A stretch of DNA of 64,000 bases, from the NCBI RefSeq assembly GCF_014274465.1, contig NZ_CP060394.1:6076001-6140000 (forward strand), in the 5' to 3' direction. Position numbers and translations under genes: made by a program. Every line of letters begins with the position of its first letter. The stretch's first letter is position 1. The DNA is from Alloacidobacterium dinghuense. Lineage in GTDB: Bacteria > Acidobacteriota > Terriglobia > Terriglobales > Acidobacteriaceae. The notes beneath the pieces were generated by a model. It was not told the DNA's origin, did not search any database, and was given only the letters and a program-made list of their open reading frames with translations. Of the stretch, positions 42,436 through 52,300 are shown one piece after another.

Positions 42436-44150
42436 TGTGGTTTCGCCGGAATCAACGCAGGGTCAGCACCATTGCCAGTCTCATCGTGTCGTTTTTGCTG
42501 TGCCCAGTCAGTCATAGTCAGACGTCTGCGGAACCAAAGCCGGTTCCTGGTAACTTTGTCGAAGTGACAGACGCGGTCGGAGTTCACTTCCAGCATCAAG
42601 CTCCGCATACTTCAAAGAAATATCTGATCGAGACGATGGGATCGGGCGTCGCACTTTTCGATTATGACAATGACGGCCGTCTCGATCTGTTCCTCGTAAA
42701 CGGTGCGCCTTTCAGCGACCCCACGCCAAAGGGAACAATTCCTCAGAAGACAGGACCCGAGTATTGGAATCGGCTCTATCACCAGAAGGCCGACGGAACG
42801 TTTGAAGATGTTACTGAGAAGGCTGGTCTTCAGGGTGTCGGTTATGGCATGGGTGTCGCCGTCGGCGACTACGATAACGATGGCCGTGAAGACCTGTATG
42901 TCACGGCATACGGTGGAAACAAGCTTTACCACAACAACGGAGATGGCACTTTTGCGGATGTGACTGCCAAGGCCGGTGTCGCGGGCAGCGGTTGGTCAAC
43001 GAGTGCAGCATGGGTCGACCTCGACAACGATGGGCGGCTGGACCTGGTGGTCCTTCGCTATATCCAGTGGGATTGGGACGACCTGTGGTGCGGTGAGCAT
43101 CGCGAAGGGTATCGCGGATACTGTCATCCCGATGTCTTCCAGCCCATCTCGATGCTGGTCTATCACAACAACGGCGACGGAACGTTTACAGAGGAGGCGC
43201 ACAAACTCGGACTCGACAAGCCCGCCAAGGCTTTGGGCATCGCCATCGCTGATTACGATCACGATGGCCATCCGGACATCTTCGTTGCCAACGACTCGAT
43301 GGTCGAGTTCCTCTTCCATAACAACGGAGATGGCACTTTTGAAGAGGTTGGTCTCGATTCAGAGGTCGCGGTGGATGGCGAAGGCCGCACATACGCAGGC
43401 ATGGGCGTCGACTTCTCCGACTACAACAATGACGGCCTGCCCGACATTGTTGTAACGAACCTGGCGAACCAGAAGTATGCGCTGTATCAGAACAGCGGCG
43501 ACGGTGCATTCACCTATTCAAGTTACACATCGGGCATCGGCGGCATGACGTTGCTGCATTCCGGCTGGGGCATTCGTTTTCTCGACTACGACAATGACGG
43601 GCGTAAAGACATGCTGATTGCTCAGGGGCACGATCTCGACACAATCGAGAAGACCTTTCCGCAGCTTCACTATCGCGAGCCCCTGCTTTTGGCATGGAAT
43701 GTCAACGGCGCCAAGTTTGTCGATGTCTCGGCGATGTCGGGTGATGTCTTCACAAAGCGCTGGGTTGGGCGCGGGATGGCGATCGGCGACATCAATAATG
43801 ACGGGTTGCTCGATGCAGTTGTGACCGAGAATGGCGGTCCGGCGCACGTCCTGCTTAACAAGACAAAGACCAGCAATCACTGGCTTGGCATCAAGCTCAT
43901 CGGCCACAAGAGCAATCGCGACGGCATCGGCGCGGTGATCAAGATTACGACCTCTGCCGGGCCTCAGTGGCAGACGGTGACGACGAGCGTTGGCTATCTT
44001 TCATCGAGCGACCCGCGTGCGCACTTCGGGTTGGGCAAGGACGTATCGGCCCAGAGCGTTGAAATCCGCTGGCCGAGCGGCATTGTTCAAACGCTCAAGG
44101 ACGTGAAAGGTGATCAGTACGTGACCGTCGACGAGGCGGCCTCTAAATAG
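42432..44150 (+). CDS. Secreted FG-GAP/VCBS repeat protein with ASPIC/UnbV domain (second of a pair)
   Basis: A 572-residue paralogue of the preceding protein. A signal peptide (ASLIVSFLLCPVSHS) precedes FG-GAP repeats with the same DYDNDGR/DLDNDGR calcium loops (ALFDYDNDGRLDLFLVN, VGDYDNDGREDLYVTAY, WVDLDNDGRLDLVVL, IADYDHDGHPDIFVAN). The C-terminal ASPIC/UnbV domain (LGIKLIGHKSNRDGIGAVIK ... RAHFGLG ... VEIRWPSG) follows. It overlaps the first gene by four bases, so they are coexpressed. The overall repeat order is parallel, indicating tandem duplication followed by divergence. It converges with the glycosyltransferase, with an 8-base overlap. Confidence 0.88.
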   Translation: MMWFRRNQRRVSTIASLIVSFLLCPVSHSQTSAEPKPVPGNFVEVTDAVGVHFQHQAPHTSKKYLIETMGSGVALFDYDNDGRLDLFLVNGAPFSDPTPKGTIPQKTGPEYWNRLYHQKADGTFEDVTEKAGLQGVGYGMGVAVGDYDNDGREDLYVTAYGGNKLYHNNGDGTFADVTAKAGVAGSGWSTSAAWVDLDNDGRLDLVVLRYIQWDWDDLWCGEHREGYRGYCHPDVFQPISMLVYHNNGDGTFTEEAHKLGLDKPAKALGIAIADYDHDGHPDIFVANDSMVEFLFHNNGDGTFEEVGLDSEVAVDGEGRTYAGMGVDFSDYNNDGLPDIVVTNLANQKYALYQNSGDGAFTYSSYTSGIGGMTLLHSGWGIRFLDYDNDGRKDMLIAQGHDLDTIEKTFPQLHYREPLLLAWNVNGAKFVDVSAMSGDVFTKRWVGRGMAIGDINNDGLLDAVVTENGGPAHVLLNKTKTSNHWLGIKLIGHKSNRDGIGAVIKITTSAGPQWQTVTTSVGYLSSSDPRAHFGLGKDVSAQSVEIRWPSGIVQTLKDVKGDQYVTVDEAASK

Positions 44151-45204
44151 CCGATCGCGTCTCGATCCCGTCGAGTTTGAGCAGCACACGCTTCAACTGC
44201 GTGTCGTTGTCATAGCCTGAGGTTATGGCGCGTTCTCGTCCGCGACTGGCGATTGATGCGCGTTCCGATGCATGATCGAGATAGTAGCGGGCTTTGTCAG
44301 CACATTCTTCCACAGTCGAGAAGAAGACGGCTTCCTCGTCTTCTTTGAATGCAGCGAGATGCGCAGCTGTCCGCTCTGCGAGAAGAAACGATCCGCAGGC
44401 CGTGATCTCGAAGGCCTTGTGCGCCACATCGTCTTCATTCGAATGGGTTACGAAGGCCAGGTTGATCTTTGACCGCCAGATGTTTTCCCGATAGGCGTCC
44501 GAAGTCAGGAGTCCGCCGGTCACGTACTTCTCAATCTGTTGCTGGTTCAGGCCGCGTTCCCAACGTGGGCCGGTGATCAGAACCGGGAGCCGATGTTTTT
44601 CGGCCAGTGTCATCAGGAACTCTGCCCGGTCGTCGAAGGGGCTGCCGGTAAAGGATACTTCGCGGTGTCGCTGAGCATCTGTCCATTCAGCTGGCGGCGG
44701 AAAGTTCTGCTGCGGATCGTGGCTGAACTGGAGTTCAATGTACGGCAGATTCCAACCCTGGTAGCGGATGACATCGGCTTTGCGAAAAAGACAATTCAGG
44801 TCAAAGTACCGATACGCACGGAGGAACTGCATCCAGCAGCCATCATTTCGCGGCCCGAAGGGATTGTCCTGGTTGTAGCAAACGGTTGTTGCGCCGGTGG
44901 ACTTGATCTCTTGAATCGTCTCCGGTGTGAAAAACAACGGCTTGTCGAACCAGACGACATCGGGCCTTTCTCTATGCACCATTTTGAGCAGGTCGCGGTT
45001 TACCCCGGAAACCAGCGGCCCGACCGGGTAGTAGTAGCGAAGCTTGGCCAGAATGCGCGACTGAGGAAGGGAAGCAGCGGGGGTAAATGTTACGACTTCC
45101 TGGCCGAGCCGCTTCATCGCTTCCACGCGATGGACCGATGTTCCCGCGAACTCGAGATTGGCTACATAGAGGATTTTTCGTCGGGTCGGGGTGTGGTCGT
45201 CCAT
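44143..45204 (-). CDS. CgeB-type family 1-like glycosyltransferase
   Basis: A 353-residue cytosolic glycosyltransferase with a GT-B fold. The N-terminal half opens with RKILYVANLEFAGTSVHRVEAM. The donor-binding C-terminal half has VSFTGSPFDDRAEFL, INLAFVTHSNEDDVAHKAFEITACGSFLLAE and EEAVFFSTVEECADKARYYLDH, the CgeB/Glyco_trans_1_2 pattern (KxFEIxAcG). The acceptor is unknown, perhaps exopolysaccharide or a glycoprotein. It stands alone on the minus strand, converging with the ASPIC pair and preceded by a 536-base gap. Confidence 0.85.
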   Translation of the reverse strand: MDDHTPTRRKILYVANLEFAGTSVHRVEAMKRLGQEVVTFTPAASLPQSRILAKLRYYYPVGPLVSGVNRDLLKMVHRERPDVVWFDKPLFFTPETIQEIKSTGATTVCYNQDNPFGPRNDGCWMQFLRAYRYFDLNCLFRKADVIRYQGWNLPYIELQFSHDPQQNFPPPAEWTDAQRHREVSFTGSPFDDRAEFLMTLAEKHRLPVLITGPRWERGLNQQQIEKYVTGGLLTSDAYRENIWRSKINLAFVTHSNEDDVAHKAFEITACGSFLLAERTAAHLAAFKEDEEAVFFSTVEECADKARYYLDHASERASIASRGRERAITSGYDNDTQLKRVLLKLDGIETRSAI

Positions 45205-45741
45205 GTGTAATGGGTGGCGGTTGTCGGGTTTGCTACCCCTCCCCCGTTTTTTGCTAAATTCTTGAAAATGCTGGCTTTACGAAAATAGCTTGTCTCGTAA
45301 CCCATTCATTCTAAGGAATTTATTTGCAAATTATTGATTCTTAACGAGATGCCTGCGGATGAATCTTTGGGAACTGCGCTCTATTTCTATTGTAGCAATT
45401 TAAGGGGAAATTCCCTGCAGAGCCAGCTGTCCTCTATCTCATAGAGGATAAGTAAGTTAGACGTTGCCGATCGAGTCGACCCTCTTGACAAGAAAAAAGA
45501 ACGCTCGCGAACTCGTCACAGCGCTGGCTGGGAGAATGGAAGGACGCGTATCGGTGGAATCGGCGCTACGAAATCTAATTCTTGCCGCGCCCGAGAAAAA
45601 GCCGTGAGAAGGCCCGGCAGCACGGCATGTAACTGCTTCATTTGATTTCGGTAACGGCCTGTCTTACAAGGGATTCGATTCGACTCAATCCTCTTCCGGG
45701 ACCCGTTCGGGGTATGGCATGATTTTGGCCGGAGGTGTCAT
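45205..45741. other. 536-base intergenic region with a short hairpin and a weak small ORF
   Basis: A/T-rich sequence after the glycosyltransferase start contains a perfect 8-base hairpin TCCTCTAT-CTC-ATAGAGGA (45430-45448) without a T-run. An ORF from TTG 45464 to TGA 45607 (47 codons; ELVTALAGRMEGRVSVESAL then KKP) has plausible amphipathic composition but no Shine-Dalgarno sequence. I do not claim it as a gene. Nothing else was recognised. Confidence 0.4.
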
Positions 45742-46299
45742 TTGAGCAAGAGACTTTGGTTTTTATTTGCCGCAGTAATGGCCGTTCCTGTTGTTCTACA
45801 CGGACAAACGCCGACTGCTCCACCAGCGAATCCGATTACCGCCAGCGAAAAAGGCCTCTATGGGTATGTGAGCAACGCGGTCATTGGCGCGGCTCAGAAA
45901 ATGCCGGAAGAGAACTACTCGTTCAAACCAGTGCCGGAAGTTCGGAGTTTTGGCCAACTGGTCGGTCATGAGGCCGAGGAAAATTACTTCTTCTGCTCGC
46001 TGGCCACGGGTGCAGAGAATCCTGGGAAGGGCATAGAAAAAACGAAGACCTCAAAGGCCGATCTGGTAGCCGCGCTCAAGGACGCCGTTGCGTATTGCAA
46101 TACAGCGTTTGAAGGCATGACCGATGCCAAGGGCGCTCAGATGACGAAATTCATGAACTTCGACATAGCGAAGATCACGTTGCTTTCGCTCAATACCGCG
46201 CATACGGACGAGCACTATGGAAACATGGTGACCTATTTGCGAATCAAGGGAATTGTGCCGCCGACCAGCGAAAATCCGCCTGCCCAAGCGCCGAAGTAA
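45742..46299 (+). CDS. Exported DinB-like protein
   Basis: A 185-residue DinB/YfiT-like four-helix-bundle protein with a signal peptide (KRLWFLFAAVMAVPVVLHG, cleavage near QTPTA). The core helices show KMPEENYSFKPVPEVRSFGQLVGHEAEENYFF, where the conserved His and Glu are metal ligands, and LNTAHTDEHYGNMVTYLRIKGIVPP with the two further His. These match the three-His metal site of the family. DinB proteins are normally cytosolic metal-dependent enzymes or thiol transferases; secreted versions are frequent in Acidobacteriota. TTG start preceded by GGAGGTGTCAT. Confidence 0.85.
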   Translation: MSKRLWFLFAAVMAVPVVLHGQTPTAPPANPITASEKGLYGYVSNAVIGAAQKMPEENYSFKPVPEVRSFGQLVGHEAEENYFFCSLATGAENPGKGIEKTKTSKADLVAALKDAVAYCNTAFEGMTDAKGAQMTKFMNFDIAKITLLSLNTAHTDEHYGNMVTYLRIKGIVPPTSENPPAQAPK

Positions 46300-46491
46300 A
46301 GTAAACGTCGGGAGTTGGCGACCTCAAACCTCATCGTGGTTGTGCTTGCGCCTGCTATTTACGGCACCTCCACGAGAGGGCTTTCATTCCTTCGAAAACG
46401 CTCGTCTCCGGAACCAATAACCTGCGACTGAACATCCAGATTCGCCAGCGGGTTATCGAACTTAAACCCAAACAAACACCGCTTTCCGCGG

Positions 46492-47544
46492 TCACTCGCG
46501 CCTGAGTGGAAGCGCACTTCGAACAATATGGGGCTGACTCAGCTTCGAGAGGAAAGCTTCCACGGCGTGCAAGCACTCCATTTCATTCGACAGGAAGACG
46601 AAATGATTTCCATTGGGGATGGTGATGACATAGGCTACGGGCACACCACTTTCAACTGATTTCTCCTGCCTCTCTGTCATGGCTGCTAATGCGGTGGAAT
46701 AAGCCTTTGCATCGGACCGCACCGACACATCGGCACTTGCATCAACCCAGGTTCCCAGGCTATGCGGATTGGCGAAAATGAAAAGAGAGGGAACGGGAAT
46801 CCTGGTGTACTTTTGTCCCCCTGAAATCAACTTCATAAGCATCGCGCCACCGGGAGGATTGCGAAAATCCCCGACGCTTCCGTCCGGATTGGTTTGCCTC
46901 ACCTCGTGAAGCTCTCCTTCTGGAAATTCGAACCCATTCATGCGGTCATCGTAGCTTTGCAATGCCCTGAAGCTGGCCAGGTCGGCTGCGCTGGGGGGTG
47001 GGGGTTGAGGTGGCTTCAGCTTCATCATGTCGGCAATTGCGGCTCCCTTTCCGTCGTCGAATGCGTAGGAATAGCCAGCATCGAGGTAGACAACGCCTGC
47101 AATCCGATCTGGATACAGGTTTGCCATCCAACTTAGTTCTGCGCCGGCGATAGAGTGTCCTACCAGGATCGGCTTATCGAGTTTAAGGGCATCGATTACG
47201 GCGAGAACGTCCTTGCCCAGCCGTTCACCTGCGTCGGTCGCGTCTGCAAAACCAGAAGCACCGAACCCGCGCCGGGTAATCCCGTAAACATGATTGTGAG
47301 TCGTGAGCTTGGGCGCGAAGTCGTCAAACATATGCGCAGTGTCTCCGCCTCCTGCCAGCAGCACCACTGGTGCGCCGGAACCGCCCCAGTCCAGCACTTC
47401 CAGCCGAACACCGTCGCTAACCGTCACGAACCGGACTGCATGCGGTGAAGGATCTTTCCACGTGGTGCCGTTTTGCGAATGAAGAGGCGTTATGAAAGAA
47501 ATCAGCAAAGCAGTGCCAGCGAGCAGGAAATGGCGTCGGAGCAT
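46492..47544 (-). CDS. Exported alpha/beta hydrolase
   Basis: A 350-residue alpha/beta-fold hydrolase with a signal peptide (RRHFLLAGTALLISFITPLHS). The nucleophile elbow is GHSIAG with Ser131. The oxyanion region LLAGGGDTAHMFDDFAPKL, the GITRRGFGASG strand and the C-terminal catalytic His in IPNGNHFVFLSNE are visible. YLDAGYSYAFDDG is probably the acidic region. The substrate is unknown; esterase or epoxide-hydrolase-like activity is possible. It shares a gap with the DinB gene and has no clear operon partners. Confidence 0.87.
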   Translation of the reverse strand: MLRRHFLLAGTALLISFITPLHSQNGTTWKDPSPHAVRFVTVSDGVRLEVLDWGGSGAPVVLLAGGGDTAHMFDDFAPKLTTHNHVYGITRRGFGASGFADATDAGERLGKDVLAVIDALKLDKPILVGHSIAGAELSWMANLYPDRIAGVVYLDAGYSYAFDDGKGAAIADMMKLKPPQPPPPSAADLASFRALQSYDDRMNGFEFPEGELHEVRQTNPDGSVGDFRNPPGGAMLMKLISGGQKYTRIPVPSLFIFANPHSLGTWVDASADVSVRSDAKAYSTALAAMTERQEKSVESGVPVAYVITIPNGNHFVFLSNEMECLHAVEAFLSKLSQPHIVRSALPLRRE

Positions 47545-47698
47545 GAGGGTGTCAGCCTCCTAAGCATTCGGATACGCACGTGACCCTCGGAAGTTCCCTG
47601 TCTTCGCTGATGGCTTCAGGACGTGGTCAGCGCGATCTAAAAAGAATCTTCGACAAATCGAACATGTAAGTCTCCCACTTTGAGTTATCGCCTGGGCT

Positions 47699-49084
47699 TC
47701 ACCTAGCCGGAATGGGCCATCCTGCGGTCCGTTCGCTCATGAGGAGATCGTAAAAGTCGTAGCTTTCGTTTTCCTTGCCGGCTAAATGGCGATTGGCGGC
47801 TGAGAGCGCGAGGCTCTGACTCCCCTCGTCAAGTGGCAGGATGCTCTCCGGGCCGCATGGGGTTGGCGGCGGGGCGTTTACTTTGGCCAACGATGGTGGG
47901 TGGAAGTTGGGATTTTCGAAGTCGAGGGCATAGGCGAGGTTGGCGACGTCATTGGAAGCATCACGGCGGGTGAGCGGCGCGAGACCGAAGCGCCATTCGA
48001 TGAGCTTGAGGACGGAAGTGTGGTCGTAGACGAGCGAATTCACCCTTGGAGTGGTGGGATTGCCGCTGCTGAAGGGAGAGGCGACCACTACCGGAACCCG
48101 ACAGCCGAGCAGGGTCTTGCCGTCCACGATGTCAGAGTCGACGTCGTTGGGCGCGGCGGCGCGCGGTGGAGGGACGGTGTCGTAGAAGCCTCCCCACTCG
48201 TCGCGATTCACGATCAGCACGGTGCTCTTCCAGTTTGGGCTGTCCTTCAGCGCTTTGTAGACGCGGCTGAGAAAGGCTTCGCCGGAGCGGATGTCGGCAT
48301 GCGGGTGGTCGTCGTTGCCGAGGCCATCGTCGAGAAGGGTGTAGCGGGGATCCAGGAACGAAACCGAGGGTAAATTGCCGAAGAAGGCGTCGAGCAGGAA
48401 GTCGTCATAGACGCGGGGGATGTCGATATACTTGAGCCCCCACAGCGCGAGGAAGGGAACGTTAGAAAAATAGTAGCGGCAACTGACTCCAGCGTTTTGC
48501 AGGCTGTCGAAGATGGTAGGCAGGCTCGAAAGATCTACGGTGTTAGAGATGCGATCGGTCTGCGCCGCGTAGGAGAAGATCCGATTCGGAAAAGTTGGCC
48601 CGAGGATTGAGGCGAAGTAGTTGTCGAGAGTGGTGAAATTGCGGGCGAAGCCGCTGAGGAAGGGGAGCTGGTCCTCGGTATAGTAACCGATGCAGAAATT
48701 GTCGTTGGTGGTGGTGCGGAGCCAGCCGTCCATTTTGCCGCCGTCGACTTCGGAGCGGCCGCCCGTGTAGGAGTGGTCCGGATCGGGATGAGAGCAGCCG
48801 ACGAAATCAGTGAGCTGATAGGTGGGATGGCTGATGCCCTGACCGTCGGTGTACGCGAGGCCGGCCTGGGCGCCGTTGGCGCCGGGAAGCCAGCCGAGCA
48901 GGTGGTCGAAGCTGCGGTTCTCCATCATAACGACAACGATGTGTTCGATTCCAGAGCTTCCTGGAGCAGGGAGCGGTGTCGACGAGGCGGAGACGCGGGG
49001 CATCCGAGCTACGGCAGGCGTAAGCCCGGCAGCGGCGGATGCGGTGGCGGCGTTGCGCAGGAAGTCTCTGCGGTTGATGCTCAT
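47699..49084 (-). CDS. Tat-exported phosphoesterase (phospholipase C / acid phosphatase AcpA-like)
   Basis: A 461-residue member of the alkaline-phosphatase-superfamily phosphoesterases that includes phospholipase C and AcpA. The twin-arginine signal NRRDFLRNAATASAAAG is at the N-terminus. Family motifs are IEHIVVVMMENRSFDHLLGWL (metal Glu-Asn), DNYFASILGPTFPNRIFSYA (catalytic Thr/Ser region), DDHPHADIRSGEAFLSRVYK and VLIVNRDEWGGFYDTVPPPR (metal Asp/Glu). It would release phosphate from phospholipids or phosphomonoesters outside the cytoplasm. It is monocistronic on the minus strand. Confidence 0.88.
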   Translation of the reverse strand: MSINRRDFLRNAATASAAAGLTPAVARMPRVSASSTPLPAPGSSGIEHIVVVMMENRSFDHLLGWLPGANGAQAGLAYTDGQGISHPTYQLTDFVGCSHPDPDHSYTGGRSEVDGGKMDGWLRTTTNDNFCIGYYTEDQLPFLSGFARNFTTLDNYFASILGPTFPNRIFSYAAQTDRISNTVDLSSLPTIFDSLQNAGVSCRYYFSNVPFLALWGLKYIDIPRVYDDFLLDAFFGNLPSVSFLDPRYTLLDDGLGNDDHPHADIRSGEAFLSRVYKALKDSPNWKSTVLIVNRDEWGGFYDTVPPPRAAAPNDVDSDIVDGKTLLGCRVPVVVASPFSSGNPTTPRVNSLVYDHTSVLKLIEWRFGLAPLTRRDASNDVANLAYALDFENPNFHPPSLAKVNAPPPTPCGPESILPLDEGSQSLALSAANRHLAGKENESYDFYDLLMSERTAGWPIPAR

Positions 49085-49270
49085 GGGGGATTACTCCTTG
49101 GCGACGTACCGATCACATGGTGTCAGGCGGATTCACCCGCACAACCAGTATGGGCAAGTTAACGGCGAAGTGGTTAATTGGGGATGAATAACAGATGGGA
49201 TGTATCCAGCACTCTCAGAGGCGTCCTGCGTGTGCGCTTTCCCCGGAATACTTAATTGTCGCGAACAATA

Positions 49271-49299
49271 GCAAGCACCGCGGAATCTGCGGTGCTTGC
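49271..49299 (-). terminator. Hairpin terminator after the 1130-aa TonB receptor
   Basis: GCAAGCACCGC (49271-49281) and GCGGTGCTTGC (49289-49299) form a perfect 11-base stem with a 7-base loop, 22 bases after the receptor stop. The minus-strand tail is only TATTGTT, so efficiency may be moderate. Confidence 0.7.
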
Positions 49300-49321
49300 T
49301 TGTGATTGTGGGAAGTATGGC

Positions 49322-52300
49322 TCAGAAGCTGTAGTGGAGCGACAGTTGGATCTGACGCGCCGGCGAGCGGACGCTGGTGATCTGGCCGAAGCTGGAGTGT
49401 CCTACTGTATTGTCGGGATTGCCATAGCTGGCAATGTTGAAGAGATTGAAGAAATCGGCGCGGAAGCCGACTGTCTGGCTTTCAGTGATGTGGAAGTCCT
49501 TGAAGGCGGAGCTATCGATCTGCTCGTACCCGGGAGCACGCTCACTGCCTACACTGGCGGTCCCGAACTCGTTATTTGCGGGATTTCCGTAGGCACAAAC
49601 GCCGTTATCAACTCCCTGCGTAACACAATTTGTTGCGGTCGGGACAGATGGATCGGTTCCCCACCAGTTGTTGATGCTGCGGTTTTGAATCTTGAATTTG
49701 CGGTACTGGTTCGCGCGTTCCTGGCCGTAGCTATTGGTGTTGCTGGAAACAGGCGAGTTTATGGTGACGGGGAAGCCGGAGTAGGCAATGACCGATCCGG
49801 AGAGCGACCAGCCGCCGACGAAGGTATCGACCACACGGTTTACGTGAGATCCGAATTGCTGTCCGCGGCCGAAGGGAAGTGCATAGACGCCAATTGCCGA
49901 CAAGGCATTGCGCACGTCCTGTCCGGCAGGGCCGTAGTCGGCGTGGCCGTTATAGCCATTCTGGAAGGCTCCATTCTGGCCGTTGACGTTCGGCACGCCA
50001 TAGTTTCCAGCGCTGTTCGTCATAGCGCGGGCATAAGTGTAGTTCACGGTGTACTCAAAGCCGCGGGTGGCGCGATGACGCAGCGTCGCCTGTCCGGCGT
50101 TGTAGTTCATCATGGCGTTTGATTCGGTGAGCAGCAGAGGGCCGCCCTGACCGACGAGGTTGAGATAGGGAGCCGTGGCGCCGGCATACGGAAGCTGGTT
50201 AGCGTTGCGGTAGTCGATGAGGTGCTGGCCGGTTTCGCCAACATAGCCAACGGACAGCGAAGTGCTCGGGTTCAATGCGTACTCGGTGGTCAGGCTGAAT
50301 TCCTGGATATAGGCCGGCTGAATGTTCTGCGGCCATGCGCCGTAACCCTGTCCGGCATAGTTGATGTCGCCGGGGTTGGAACTGAAGCCTTCCTCGACGG
50401 TATAGGGCGTGCCACCATTGCCTACCGTCGGCGCAAGCGCCAGCTTGTTGTTTGCCAGAACAAACGGCGGGCTGGAGGTGAGCCGCTGGTTGCCGGCGTT
50501 GCCTTCAAAGAAGCTGGAAGCGCCGTATCCGCCGCGGAGGACGAAACGGGGTGTTGCCTGCCAGGCGAATCCGATGCGCGGCATGATCTGCGTGTAGTTC
50601 GGTTGATAGCAAGCGCGGTTATTGCAAAGGCCCGAACCTGGTGCAGCGCCGGCGGGAATGCTGTGCGCGTAGATGACCTGACCGGTAGCGAGCAGAACGT
50701 TGGCTGTCTTGTTGTTGACCTCATACCAGGGCTGATCGAACTCGTAGCGGATGCCGAGGTTGAGGGTGAGATTGGGCATGATCTTCCAGTCGTCCTGGAA
50801 GAAGACGGCGGTGCGCCACTGGCGGTTGCCGACGAGACCATTAGGACCCGCGATTTCCGCCTGGCTTACGCGATCGAGCACGAAGTCGGCTGGTCCGTAA
50901 CCGGCGCCGTTGGTGACGCTGGGATCGGGATTTGAGGTGAAATTACCGTTGTAGTTGAAGGTTCCAAGGAAGCCGAAGTTGTCGGCGTTGAAGTAGTTCT
51001 GCTGATAGCGGATGGCCTCAACGCCCATGCTGAAGAAGTGCAGACCGTGCTGCCAGGTGAGGTTGTCGCCATAGCTGAAGGTGTTGTCACGGATCACCTG
51101 AATGTTTGCCGGCGAGCCGAGATAACTTGCGTTGTTGTTGAGGCTCTGTCCGGAGAAGCCGGGATAAATCTGTGTCCCAAAGGGAATGCCGACGACGTTA
51201 TTTCCAGTCAGGCCGAAGGCTCCTGTTGGGTCGGTGGGAATGCTGTTGTCCCAGCGGACGCGGGTAAATCCGATGCGGGCGGAGTTGACGATGTTGGGTG
51301 AGAAGATGTGCACCCAGTTCGCGCCGAAGAGCTTACTGGGATAAACGTTCTGTGGCGGGAAGCTGATGGGAAGCACCGCAACCTGGCCGTCAAAGGCGTC
51401 AGACTGTGCGTAGTAGCCGGTGATCTTGTCCGCATCGCGCGGGTCCCATTCCACTTTGAAGTCACCCTGATTGTTGACGATGAAGCTGCTCTGCGCTCCC
51501 TGATAGTTGTTCTGGAGTAGGTTGTCGGTTGGCGATGCATTGGGCAGAGGGTAGTACTGGGGATGCGCGGCGAGGTACTGAATGACCGGGTTCACAACCG
51601 GAATCTGGTTGTTGTTGTAAGGGGCAAAGTTGTTCTGCGTATTGTAGAGCTGGATTCCAGCCGGGAGCAGAGAAGAGAAATCACCCGCGCGCATGGCGCC
51701 GGTAAGGACGCTGGCCATGCCGGTGCCGCCGGTATGTTTGCGCACGCCTTCATAATCGGCAAAGAAGAAGAGCCTGTGGTGCAGGATGGGGCCACCGATC
51801 GTTCCGCCGAAGATGGTCTGCGTGTAGGGGTTCGTGGGAATAATGGGCACCTGATGCTTGTTGCCCCAACTGTTGGCGTCCAGGTTGTAGTTCTCAAGAA
51901 ATGCGTAGGCCGATCCGTGGAAGTGATCGCTTCCACTCCGGAGAACGCTGATCACGTCTCCACCGTTGACGTTGCCGTACTCGGCAGGCGCGTTGGCAGA
52001 AATGACGTTGATCTGCTGAATGGCGTCCGGCGCAGGGTTGTAGGCGATGAGGTTGTTCTGGCCCTCGTTCATGTCAATGCCGTCGAGGGTGTAGTTGTTC
52101 GCCTGATTGCGGTTGCCGTTGATGGACGCGATGCCGTTGTTGTAGGTGTTACGCTCGATGCCGTTGCTGCCGGTCATGCCGGTGGGATCGGTGTTGATGG
52201 CTCCAGGGACGTACAAGGTGATGCTTGAGAAGTTACGTCCGTTGAGCGGGACATTCTGAATTTCATTGGTAGAGAGAACCAGACCGCGCGAGCCATCCGT

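Noticed and set aside
46359-46530. Minus-strand open frame (FGFKFDNPLANLDV ... ESPLVEVP) overlapping the hydrolase 3' end
   Set aside because: Composition is coding-like and it may be a gene fragment, but no family was recognised and it has no start codon of its own.
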